DNA of 64,000 nt from the NCBI GenBank assembly GCA_014607495.2, contig CP053154.1, forward strand, positions 3,472,001 to 3,536,000. Direction: 5' to 3'. The position numbers and the translations under genes were made by a program. Shown here one piece after another: positions 1-9,770 of this stretch. Position 1 is the stretch's first letter, and each line of letters opens with the position of its first letter. The notes beneath the pieces are model-generated. The model was not told the DNA's origin and ran no database searches. It worked only from the letters and a program-made list of their open reading frames with translations. The DNA is from Carposina sasakii. Its lineage: Eukaryota > Arthropoda > Insecta > Lepidoptera > Carposinidae.

Positions 1-168
1 TTATTGTAATTTGCTGACTCTGCTTAACTCAGCCTAAATTCACCGTATACTTATACCCTTATACCTAATAAGCAGTATGTACTTGGTCATAAGCTCCTTA
101 TTTGTCCGTAAATAGAGGTATAAATGTTAATTCCATAATTCACGAAAAAACTATGAAATGAACTGATA

Positions 169-463
169 TTGACAGCAAAGGCTCCGGCGGGAAAAGCTAG
201 AAGAGAGCGGCGAGGGCAGGCGGCGGGTGTAATTTTCTTGAGAAAATCTGAATTTATTTGTAAATGGCTTGCATGTGTTCGTAAAGTGATGTTTTCTGGA
301 AAGTAATATTTTTTATTTATTTTGTCTAATTTTACACCCATTCTTGGGGATTTTCCCGACGTTTTCATTCATCATAAATTCAGAAATCATTTACTAAAGA
401 CAATGGCTGTATGGGCTTAGTCCCCCTTGCCTTTCCTTCGAGATAAAAAAGTTGACAGCAAAG
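169..463 (+). mobile_element. A-tailed promoter retroposon, copy A (short form)
   Basis: The body is 181-451 and is flanked by a 12-bp direct repeat ttgacagcaaag at 169-180 and 452-463, a target-site duplication. It reads from a CCGGCGGGAAAAGC 5' end to a TTCGAGATAAAAAA 3' tail, the same ends as the other copies in this window. It lacks about 120 bp of the middle of the family. It lies 215 bp upstream of the Atox1 start codon, in the sense orientation. The family's conserved 3' segment with a tiny ATG...TAG reading frame (MAVWA) is present. Confidence 0.88.
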
Positions 464-666
464 ATTGACAGTGACATTGATTGAAGATTTAAAAAGTCGA
501 GTCATCAAATTTTTAGTTTATTTTAATATTTCATAAATTATTTGCTTAATTATTATCAGTTAAACATAGATATATTTAAAGATAAGATTGTAGGAAATTG
601 GCTGTAAACCTAGTTCCTTCAGACATAAATTTCCCACTTACCGTTTATTCAGATACATAATTTAGC

Positions 667-1011
667 ATGTCTTCGGTAAGTAGTTTGTATATATATTGTA
701 TAAAATTATCGTTTTATAGTCAAAGAAATTTATACATAAACATTATGTACATACATAGTTTAAATTTATCTTTATTGATAGGACATCATCTTTTGTTCTA
801 GACTCATATCTTCAATGTGGAAATGACCTGTGAAGGGTGTTCCGGTGCTGTAGAGAGGGTCCTAAATAGACTGATAGGCCAAGGAGTTGAGAGTATAGAT
901 ATCAGTTTACCAGAACAAAAGGTTTCTGTTACTTCAACACTTGGCTCTGATCAGTTATTAGAGGTAATTAAAAAGACTGGAAAAAAAACTACTTATATTG
1001 GAACACAATAA
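667..1011 (+). CDS. Atox1: Copper chaperone Atox1/ATX1
   Basis: Small cytosolic metallochaperone that carries Cu(I) to the P-type copper ATPase of the secretory pathway. There are two exons, 667-675 and 802-1011. The first codes only for Met-Ser-Ser before a GTAAGT donor; the second follows a TTCTAG acceptor. Joined, they give 72 residues, the usual family length. The metal-binding MTCEGC motif is at residues 11-16 (Cys13, Cys16), in one heavy-metal-associated (HMA) fold. The lysine-rich KKTGKK segment near the C-terminus matches the conserved lysine region of the family. The first in-frame ATG inside exon 2 would lose the first beta strand, so the tiny first exon is needed for a complete domain. 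Retroposon copy A lies just upstream. POC1 converges from the right, with stop codons 294 bp apart. Confidence 0.93.
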
Positions 1012-1127
1012 ACCTTTAATATAAATTATGAAACAGGTATGCATTAAAATTAATTTTTAAGTAAGTACTATTATATTGTCATTTCCAAAGTACATTTCAT
1101 AAAATTAACCTATATCTGTAAATGTTG

Positions 1128-1133
1128 AATAAA
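1128..1133 (+). other. Polyadenylation signal of Atox1
   Basis: Canonical AATAAA about 117 bp after the Atox1 stop codon, within the short convergent spacer. An ATTAAA on the opposite strand at 1254-1249 may serve POC1. Both are sequence matches only. Confidence 0.5.
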
Positions 1134-1305
1134 ATTAAGACTAGTTAGAAATCATTTGCTGCTATTTGACTGCTAATATTGATTGAGTACAGTTAACACA
1201 ATCTTGTCTTTGTATTATTGTTTTCACTTTATAATATTTTACAATATTTTTAATAAACTTGTTATTTATGTTTGAAGGACTTTCACTCACACGATGTGTA
1301 TTACT

Positions 1306-3907
1306 TTAAGTGCTCATGGCATCTTCAAGTGTATTTAGTCTCAAGTCAACCAGATCCACTGCCTCATGAAGTGCATTTAAATGATCAACAACTGCATTGA
1401 CAGTTGGTAATACATCATTACAACCACATTCCCTTACCTTATCTTCATTAATGGAATAAGTTTGGTCTAATCTTACTTTCTTGATTATTGGTTCATTCAT
1501 TAGTTTAGTGTTTTCAGAAATAATTTTAAAACCGCTGTTTATTGGAAAACTTCTTTTCCTACCCACCCATTCTATTATTCCACTTGTGTAGCAAACATCA
1601 TTGTTGCTTAATTTAATTAAGCCAAATAACTCCTCATGTTCTATATCATTGTAAGCAGTCTCCATTGATCTATTCATGATGGATGGAACAGTGTATGTAC
1701 TGGGCTGGGGTGGTATACGGGGAAGATGACTCATATGGCCAACACTATAAGACTCAGGTTCAGTATGAGCAGACATATTTCCCACCCTGGTTCCTACACC
1801 GGTACTGGTTTCACCTACAGTAGACTTCCTGTTTATTGTCTCTTGACTGAGATCTAATAGGGTGCTATTTGCATTAGGTTCTTGAATCACATTATTTGGA
1901 GGTGCAGTTGTCAGTTTTGAAGATGTTGTCACCACTTTGGGAGAAGATGTTGCTACTCTTGCAGATGGAGTTGGCTCAGGAACATTAACGTAAACAAAGT
2001 TTGCCACAGGATATTTAGTACTGTGATAGCACTGATACCACAGGCTTGTTCCCTGATATGTATACAAATTATATTAATACCTTCCTATTTCTAGTAGGAG
2101 GAATTAAATTTCAGCTTATTATTCTTTAAATTACATGTTTCTCGGAAGTCTATCTTTTGCAGTGTTACAGAATACTTAGTGAAGATATCCTGAATAGAAA
2201 TAATAACACTTTACTCCTAATGAATCAATGATGTCAGTATTCCTAGTGTGCTAGTAATATTTACAACTCCATGTAACTCTCAAAATACACTAATGAGATG
2301 AAGTCAACTGTGGATCTAATAAACTATCTATTTTTTACAACCTGATTGCGGCCTCTTGCTGAAATTACTTTAGAGGATTGGGAAGTTGATCTAGGTACAG
2401 AGGATTGGTTTTGTATCTCATTTTCTTTCAGATCACTAGCCATTTCAGTGAAATTTGTTCTCCATATGAACACCTGAAAAAAAATAGTAACATGTAAAAC
2501 AAATTCATACAATAACATACAATATCTTTTAAAACCATGTTTTCACAGAATAGTTTGCAATTATACCAGTTCATCTTCTCCCGCTGTTGCAAAGCTGTCT
2601 CCACTAGCAGATATGCTGACAGCATGAACTTTACCATCATGTCCACTCAAAGTAAAAATAGGATGACCTTCCATCAAGTCTAGAATCTGAAAAACAAAAA
2701 AGGTTTTACTAAGCTACATATTGAAAAAAAAGCATGTTTTGAAAACCAAACCTATTAATATACCTACCTTTATTGTAGAATCTTCACTGGTAGTAGTTAT
2801 GTAACGTCCACTTGGATGGAATGCCAATTGTGTGACTGCTTTTTTGTGTATGCTGTAATAGAAAGTATAAAATCTATTCTACATCTATACATATAATAAA
2901 ATTGTAACTGATCAAAATGCTAATGTCAGAATGTTTTTTCAGTCGCACGCGTCCACTCGAATACAATATTGCTTTTAAAATTACATTATAAATCAATTTA
3001 CATAATGATAATTATTAATTAAATTAAATGATGCATTACCTGTAATACTGAATAAGACAGTGAGTTCGAACATCATAAAGTTTCACATTACCATTTGATG
3101 TGCCAACAGCCACATAGCAACCAGTAGGATGCCATGCTAAATACAATCCATAACCTTTCTGATCCTTATATGTATGAATGCACTCTCCAGATTCAGGATT
3201 CCATAACTTTGTAGTCTTGTCATCTGAACATGAAGCTATCACAGAACCATCAAAAGACATACGTGCACATCTCACCCAATTTGTATGCCCAGTAAATGAT
3301 GATATGAACTTATGTTTTTCACTCGACCACATCTTCACTATTTTGTCATCTGAGGCTGTTATTATCTAACAATGAAAAAATACAGTTCTTCAGATCTTAT
3401 CTATAAAACTACATAATTAATACTACATATAACATTTACCTTAGAGCCATCAGAACTGAATTGTACTGAGCGAACTGTTTGTGAATGAGCCTTGAACATG
3501 CCGGTACTGCCTGTAACTGTGGGTACCCATAGTCTAACGGATTTATCGCGAGATGCTGTAGCCATATACTTTCCAGATGGTGAGAAAGTCACGTCTGTAA
3601 CAGCTTCATTATGACCCTGAAACCTATAACTTCTCATAGTTCCGCGTAGGTCCCATAACTGCAAGAAATATTACTTGACATACATACTTTAGCCAAAAAT
3701 ATGATTATAATTTACAGTTACAACAGTTGTTAGGTAGGCATATTGCTACCGAGTTATATACAAAGTTTTATTTACCAAAACACTGTTGTCAAGGGATCCA
3801 CTGGCGATTTGTTTTTCATTTGGACTGAAACATAGAGATGTTATACTATGCCGATGCCCTTTTAGCTGCTTTTCTAATGATGGTTCCAGATCAGTTAATT
3901 GATTCAT
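1306..3907 (-). CDS. Poc1: POC1 centriolar WD40 protein
   Basis: Core centriole and basal-body protein that stabilises triplet microtubules. Seven exons on the minus strand: 3907-3776, 3658-3440, 3365-3040, 2852-2768, 2686-2567, 2473-2342 and 2052-1306. All junctions are GT-AG and in phase, giving about 586 residues. The N-terminal half holds seven WD40 repeats (for example SRDKSVRLW and SDDKTTKLW) forming a beta propeller, residues about 10-305. A long low-complexity Ser/Thr/Pro linker follows. The C-terminus ends in the short coiled-coil POC1 motif around LNALHEAVDLVDLRLNTLED. The start is the Met of MNQLTDLEPSLEKQLKGHRH, aligning with the PSLERHFKGHRD start of vertebrate POC1. Two retroposon copies lie 114 bp upstream of the ATG, in the likely promoter. 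Confidence 0.93.
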
Positions 3908-4009
3908 GACGAAACACTGTATTATATTTTTGTGCTTTTTATTGGTAAAAACAAGTAGGTATTAAAATTATATTTTCAAATTCAAACTCATGAAACAAAC
4001 GAACGAACG

Positions 4010-4440
4010 AAATTTCAATATTTTTTTTGTTTGGTTTATCCCGAAGGAAAGGCAAGGGAAACTAAGCCCATACAGCCATTGTCTTTAGTAAATTATTTCT
4101 GAATTTATAAGGGATGATTATGGTGATGATGAATGGAAACGTCGGGAAAATCCTCAAGAACAAGAGCAAAATTAGTGAAAACCTAAAATAATTGTAGAAA
4201 CAACTTACATGAGCCCATGAAGAGTTCGTATTCCGATTAAAGTTTTACTCAGCTTACCTGCATATAAAACCATGCACACGCATTAGATTTACATCACAAG
4301 TAAACAAAATATAACTTATCTACGAGAAAACATTACTTTACGGACACATGCAAGCCATTTATAAATAATTTATGAATTTTCACAAAAAATTACACCCGCA
4401 CCCTTCCAGCTTTTCCCGCCGAATCCCCAAATTTCAATAT
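4010..4440 (-). mobile_element. A-tailed promoter retroposon, copy B
   Basis: The body is 4022-4428, minus strand, with its oligo(A) tail (plus-strand T run) at 4022-4029 and its 5' end GGGGATTCGGCGGG at 4428. A 12-bp duplication aaatttcaatat flanks it at 4010-4021 and 4429-4440. It sits 114 bp upstream of the POC1 start codon and reads in the same direction as POC1. It appears inserted into the tail of copy C, because copy C begins immediately after the right duplication. Confidence 0.88.
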
Positions 4441-4870
4441 ATTTTTTTAATAGTTTATCCCGAAGGAAAGGCAAGGGAAGCTAAGCCCATACAGCCATTG
4501 TCTTTAGTAAATAATTTCTAAATTTATGATGATTTTATTATTATTAACTATTTTTTTTGTATGGAAACGTCAGAAAATCCGTCAGGAAAATCCTCAAGAA
4601 CGAATGTAAAATGAATAAAATTCAAAAAGAATTGCAAAAACAACTTACATGAGCCCATTAAGAGATTGTATTCCGACTAAAGTTTTACTTAGCTTACCTG
4701 CAAATAAAACCATGCACTCGCACTAGATTCACATCACAAATAAACAAAATATAACTTATCTACCAGAAAATATCACTTTACGGACACATGCAAGCCATTT
4801 ACAAGTAAATTTTGATTTTCACAAGAAAAAATTACACCCGTTCCCTTCCACTTTTTCCCGCTAAATCCCC
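4441..4870 (-). mobile_element. A-tailed promoter retroposon, copy C
   Basis: Second full-length copy in the same orientation, directly abutting copy B. It runs from a short T-rich tail at 4441 to a slightly diverged 5' end (GGGATTTAGCGGGAAAAAG in reverse complement) at about 4870. No clean target duplication was found, as expected if copy B later inserted at its tail end. Confidence 0.8.
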
Positions 4871-5245
4871 GAAGCCCGAAATCTTTGACTATGAATCTAA
4901 TCTAATAAACCTAAAATAAAAATAAAACCGCCGACAGGGACGGAATATTTTGTCTATGGATAGAACTGATAGAGAAGATAGAAATTTAGGGTTACCAGTA
5001 AAAGGAAAAGTGCCCAATCATTGCGATGTACTATCTTATTTAGCTTACATTTGGAGAAGAACCTTCTGCATACAAAGTATCAGAAGGCCAATCGCGCTAA
5101 GTGACGTTTTTACTTTTCAACTGAACGTTTCGCGCGAAATTCTTCGCTATACGAAATTTGCATAACAACAGTGGTTCAGCTTTGGTAAATAGAAATGGAA
5201 AAAATACAATCGATCTGCCCTGCCAGTGCTCTTGAGTAAATACGT
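4871..5245 (+). other. Spacer with an unassigned 71-codon open frame
   Basis: A 71-codon frame at 4950-5165 has no recognisable domain, and no splice sites or homology support it as a gene. I read it as spacer sequence or an unrecognised repeat fragment. Confidence 0.3.
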
Positions 5246-5480
5246 TGCGAAGTGGAAACGTCGGAATCTTTAAAGTCCTCAAGAACGAGTTTAACTTAGT
5301 AAAAAAAAAAATAATTGCAGACAACTTATGAGCCCATGAAGAGATCGTATTCCGACTGTCTCAGCTTACTGCATATAAAACCATACACGCACTAGATTCA
5401 CATAACAAGTAAACAAAATTTTACGAAACAGTTTTATCTACCAAAAAGTTACATCATAGCTCCCTTCCAAATCAGACCTA
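5246..5480 (-). mobile_element. Degenerate copy D of the A-tailed retroposon
   Basis: Recognisable but decayed matches to the family in minus orientation: the GGAAACGTCGG block, the CCCATGAAGAGATCGTATTCCGAC block and the GCACTAGATTCACAT block, in family order with small deletions. Both ends are lost. It is in the same orientation as copies B and C and POC1. Confidence 0.65.
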
Positions 5481-5729
5481 CACTCCGACTGAATTTGACT
5501 GACTGATTGTCAAATATTTTTTAATAAAGTTTTACCTGGACCAGGCCTAAACATTCCCCCCACCGAATCTGCCAAGATGTCTCCAAATAAAATACACAAA
5601 TAGATATAGAATTATTAAATCAATAGTAGAATAATATCATATGTATGAAAGAGTGTGGACTGTATATATAATATTAAGTAGCAATAGATAAGTAAATAAA
5701 GTAAGTACTTAATAATGTCTAAATACTTC

Positions 5730-5935
5730 TTCTATGCGGCTCTGGGAGTGAAAAATAACGTGTAATACTACAGCTGCTTCTCTTCCCGGGCATACTGTAC
5801 AAGCCAGTAGAGGGACAAGAGGGTCTTGGTGTTTTGTAGGCGATGGGCTAACCACCTGTCACTACTAACTAAACTTGTACAACTCAACTATACCCTAAAA
5901 ATTGATCAGAAGTGGCACCATTTTTATCATAGTAT
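5730..5935 (+). repeat. Dispersed retrotransposon-tail-like repeat
   Basis: Shares long blocks (GGCTCTGGGAGTGAA, CTTCCCGGGCATACTGTACA, TAGGCGATGGGCT, CAGAAGTGGCACCA) with 60860-61125 and, in part, 17860-18090 in this window. Three copies in 64 kb mark it as a dispersed repeat. The class is uncertain; a LINE 3' end is my best guess. Confidence 0.6.
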
Positions 5936-6482
5936 TATTTTTTATCATGAAATATAACGAATATTTTGTACGACTCATTTTTGTTTACTTTAGTGCTTAG
6001 TTTTAACTGCCGAACTTGTTATTAAACATGCATTTTAATATTTTCTGCTGACCAAAACTACTATTTAGAACTGCCCAGTTAAATCAGTGGCTTTTATTAT
6101 CAACCAAAGTAGAAATCTTTATAAGACTAAATAAATTCATTAATATTTAAAACACGTGTCTTATCAATTTTTATTACGATCACGGCTCAAGATTTCTTTG
6201 TCCAACTCGAAGCGCGTTGTACTCTGTTTACGTTGTGTACGTGTGACTAGCTGCGCACAGATGAATAATGAATGATGCAGTCTTTACCTAAACTCGAGCG
6301 TAATATTTTTGTGAAATGGCTCTTAACTCGGATGACGAATTTTTTTCGGTATTATCCTGCACAAGCATAGGAGATACCAAATCCCTGTGCTAGATCCTGC
6401 TAGATTAAAAAGTCAGTCTCCATAGCGATAGGTTATAATAAACAGCGCTTCTTATTGCCTCCCGATTTGACCAATTTGATTG

Positions 6483-7330
6483 AAAAACTGAGCAAAATAG
6501 GTAAGTTAACACAGGAAGCATTTTAACAAACGGATTCTAATCAATGGATAATGGCATATCAAAATGTTTTGTAATGCCTGTAGTTTTAGTGCAAAACACA
6601 AAGCAGCTCTACAATTGTTTTTAAGTAGGATATAAATGCATTTGACATAAACATAAACCATTATGTTTAGCGACTGTTTTTTATGTCGGCTGCCGACCAG
6701 CTTTGGGCTGTTTTAGTAGCAACTATGGTAACATAGCAAGTTACAAAATCGTTGTCTATGGGTAGTGGTTATATTTGAGGTTCTTGAAGCTGAGCATAAG
6801 AACGATAAATGTTTTTGTAATGAACGACAAATGTTTTGTGCTCTATAGATATAATATTTCGGTATAACGTTACTATAATCCATACGGAGGGTCCAGTGAA
6901 CCCATAGAAACCTTTTCTGTCACGCTCAAAAAGCGAGACAGACAGAGTTACTTTCAACATTTTGAAGCAAATATTGGGATTATGAGGATAAGCAACTAAC
7001 TAAATAAAGTTTTGTGACAAATTAAGTCGGTTAGGGCCATATCACGAGTGATATAATAAGTTGGATCCTACCTACATTTCACTTATTAATACATCCAGTT
7101 CGGGCTGTAGACGTCAGTGGGATACTACATTATTTCTAATAATATTAATTATTCCAAATTGCGTGCTGTCCCTACCTGAAAAAAATTGTACATCTGAGCA
7201 AAATAGGTATTCTTCTAATCAGTCACAAAATCGTCATTTGACATTTAGCGACCGGTTGCCGACCGGTAGCAACTATGGTAGCAAGTTACAAAATCGTTGT
7301 CTATGGGTAGGGTATATTTGAGGCTTAGAA
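6483..7330 (+). repeat. Two imperfect direct-repeat blocks
   Basis: The stretch GAGCAAAATAGGTA followed by a GCAACTATGGTA...GCAAGTTACAAAATCGTTG block and a GTAGTTATATTTGAGG-like end occurs near 6490-6780 and again, shortened, near 7196-7325. A second pair around GACGTCAGTGGGATA occurs at about 7111 and 7483. This indicates an old segmental or element duplication in the spacer. Confidence 0.5.
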
Positions 7331-8094
7331 TAAAGCAAGGCATTAGGCCAGTTTTTAGTCACGTATGAGTACGCTTTTGAAGCAAATTTAATTACACTTA
7401 TAGTCGGTTGAATCAACCTAGAGGAGATTTGTTTCATAAAAAAAAAGAAGCTATGGGTGCAGTCGGGAAATACTGGAGCTAGACGTCAGTGGGATAACAT
7501 TCCAAATTGGAAGATCGAAAGAATACTTCGATACTTTGAGAATCCGAAAGTTGTGTAAATTTTCTATGAAAAATTCAAATTCAGCGGAAAGATACCGTTT
7601 TAAGGTCAATAAAGCACTTTTTTCTTGCTAGGATGTAGTCAAGGACATTTTATTTAGACTTGGGACAACTTTATCCGTATAAGTTTGCGAGCATTTATGG
7701 AGCATTACAGGAATTCATAAAGGTAAGATTAAATAATGTATAAGAGATTTATTAAGAAACATTTTTTACATTTTATTGTCATAGAGAAAATTATAGTGAT
7801 GCCATATACAAATTATTTCCCTATTTTTGTTAATAAATAAAAATAGGGTAAAAAAATTATGCTTTTTGTAAGTATTAATCACAATAAAGACGATTATTAA
7901 TAAATTATACAATTTCATGTACATAGACGAACATTATGAAAAGTGATGTTTGTGCAAACGTGTTAGGGATTATGATTTTCAGACGATCGAATATCGGGAG
8001 AAGAAAAGGACTACAATTTTAAAATTAAAAATGACACTGTAATGTTTTTTATCTGTATAAACTATAGGATAGGTATAGAGATTTTATTTTTTCA

Positions 8095-8329
8095 TCCTAC
8101 TAATATTATAAACGCGAAAGTTTGTAAATATGGATGGATGGATGTTTGTTACTCTTTCACGTAAAAACGGCTAATGGAGCGATTTTAATAAAATTTCGTA
8201 TGGAGTTAGCTGACACTCTAGATGAATATATAGGCTACTTTTTATTCCGGAAAATATTTTTATCCCGGATAATTTTAACATTTTGATTTTTCTGCAGTCC
8301 AGGCGGACGAAGTCGCGGGCGTCCACTAC
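8095..8329 (+). mobile_element. Non-autonomous Helitron-like element
   Basis: Starts TCCTACTAATATTATAAACG after an A and ends with GCGGACGAAGTCGCGGGCGTCCACTA. This is the 5'-TC and near-CTAG-3' structure of lepidopteran non-autonomous Helitrons. Related copies or fragments lie at 28762-28940, 32569-32775 (-), 48915-48990, 49843-50039 (-) and 56169-56379. Confidence 0.75.
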
Positions 8330-8764
8330 TACAGAGCAAACTTGTAAATAAAAAATTTCATTCCTGGTATTGCAATATTTGCAATTCGTTTTCTTTATAA
8401 TATTCATACGGAAGCGGATGACCTTATACTTTTGGTATTTTTACTACCTATTTACCTTATAATTTGTTTTTATTGAAAATTTGTAATAATGAATATAATG
8501 GTACCCTAAAAAGTTGCAGTATTCCATAAGCTGGCAATAATCCTCGGTGGGGAAGGGAGGAAAGTGCGGGGCATTGGAGTCGATTTTTGCTTCAATACCC
8601 ATGATCAAAGAATATACTTACTCTCTAATGTCCATCATATATTACTATACTACTATCATATACTACTCTCTCGATGACACATTCTGGAGCTTCCTTATTC
8701 TATAATTTGAGGCGATTTGAAGGTATATTTTGTCGGGATTCGGCCAAAAATCACGGAGCCAAAA

Positions 8765-9174
8765 GATTCGGCGGAAAAAGCTGGAAGGGAGCGGGTATAA
8801 TTTTCTTTTGAAAATAAAATTTTATTTGTAAATGGCTTGCATGTGTCCGTAAAGTGATGTTTTCATAAAGTAATATTTTGTTTACTTGTTATGTGAATCT
8901 AGTGCGTGTGCATGGTTTTATATGCAGGTAAGCTAAGTAAAACTTTAGTCGGAATACGATCTCTTAATGGGCTCGTTCATGTAAGTTGTTTCTGCAATTA
9001 TTTTTGATTTTTACTAATTTTAAAACTCGTTCTTGAGGATTTTTTCGACGTTTCCATACATCATCATTATCATCCATCATAAATTCAGAATTCATTTTAC
9101 TAAAGACAATGAATGATGGCTGTATGGGCTTAGTTCCCCTTGCCTTTCCTTCGGGATAAACTAAAAAAAAAAAA
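8765..9174 (+). mobile_element. A-tailed promoter retroposon, copy E
   Basis: Full-length plus-strand copy starting GATTCGGCGGAAAAAGC and ending GGATAAACTAAAAAAAAAAA. It is in sense orientation 596 bp upstream of the XPO5 ATG and about 390 bp before a candidate 5'UTR exon. A short TTGTCGG repeat at 8730-8736 and 9175-9181 may be its target duplication. If so, the 5' end extends to 8737 and carries a second GATTCGGC start. The E2F-like GGCGGGAAA is mutated to GGCGGAAAA here. Confidence 0.85.
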
Positions 9175-9181
9175 TTGTCGG

Positions 9182-9562
9182 CACGAGGTACTTTTGTGTT
9201 TTGAAATAAATTTTTGGCTTATTTCTAGTTTTAGAACTAGAACGATTGTTTAAATATTCAGGAAAACGCAATTAACAATTAATTAGCACTATAATTAATA
9301 AATTATCCTAATATCAGTTGATTCTTGTCGTGTAGTCATTGCCGGATAGTGGTCATGTTTTGTGATATTTTCTATTTTACTTAGGTATAAACAACTACTT
9401 TGGTGTGTTACAAATTAACATAAACACTGCAAGTATATCTGGCACATAAAACTAATAATGGCATACGTAATTTACCCTTATACAAAATTTATGTAATGAT
9501 TTATTTTGTAATAACAATAATGACCCTAAATCAAATTATTCACATAATAAATTCATTTTCAG
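9182..9562 (+). promoter_or_regulatory. Probable XPO5 promoter region
   Basis: About 380 bp between retroposon copy E and the candidate 5'UTR exon. It holds no open frame or repeat that I recognise. Assigned as promoter by position only. Confidence 0.35.
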
Positions 9563-9620
9563 AACTATAACGTCAAGAATATGAAGTAGCTACTTGATTT
9601 ATGGAGATAACCAACACTTG
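9563..9620 (+). other. Candidate 5'UTR exon of XPO5
   Basis: Bounded by an acceptor-like TTTTCAG ending at 9562 and a strong donor GTGAGT at 9621. It contains ATGAAGTAG and an ATG at 9601. Spliced to the acceptor at 9753, the second ATG gives a short upstream frame ending in TAG before the true start at 9771. Predicted from splice signals alone. Confidence 0.4.
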
Positions 9621-9770
9621 GTGAGTATGTAAATTCATTGGTAGACTGGTGCAACAGGGGTATATACTTACAGAATTTATTTAGTTCCTTTATAATATAA
9701 AATTATAAGTGTATATAACCACAATATAATGCAATGGGTTGTACTTGTTGCAGGTAGTACAATAGAGAGA

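Larger units (their letters stand above)
5481..8094. other. Intergenic repeat-rich spacer
   Basis: No gene is supported here. It contains the repeat tail at 5730-5935 and a pair of imperfect direct-repeat blocks (about 6480-6790 and 7190-7330) described separately. Open frames at 6769-6960 and 7061-7321 lie inside the duplicated blocks and look fortuitous. Confidence 0.5.

Noticed and set aside
4950..5165. A 71-codon gene upstream of POC1
   Set aside because: No recognisable domain, no acceptor/donor or poly(A) signal, and it sits between repeat copies.
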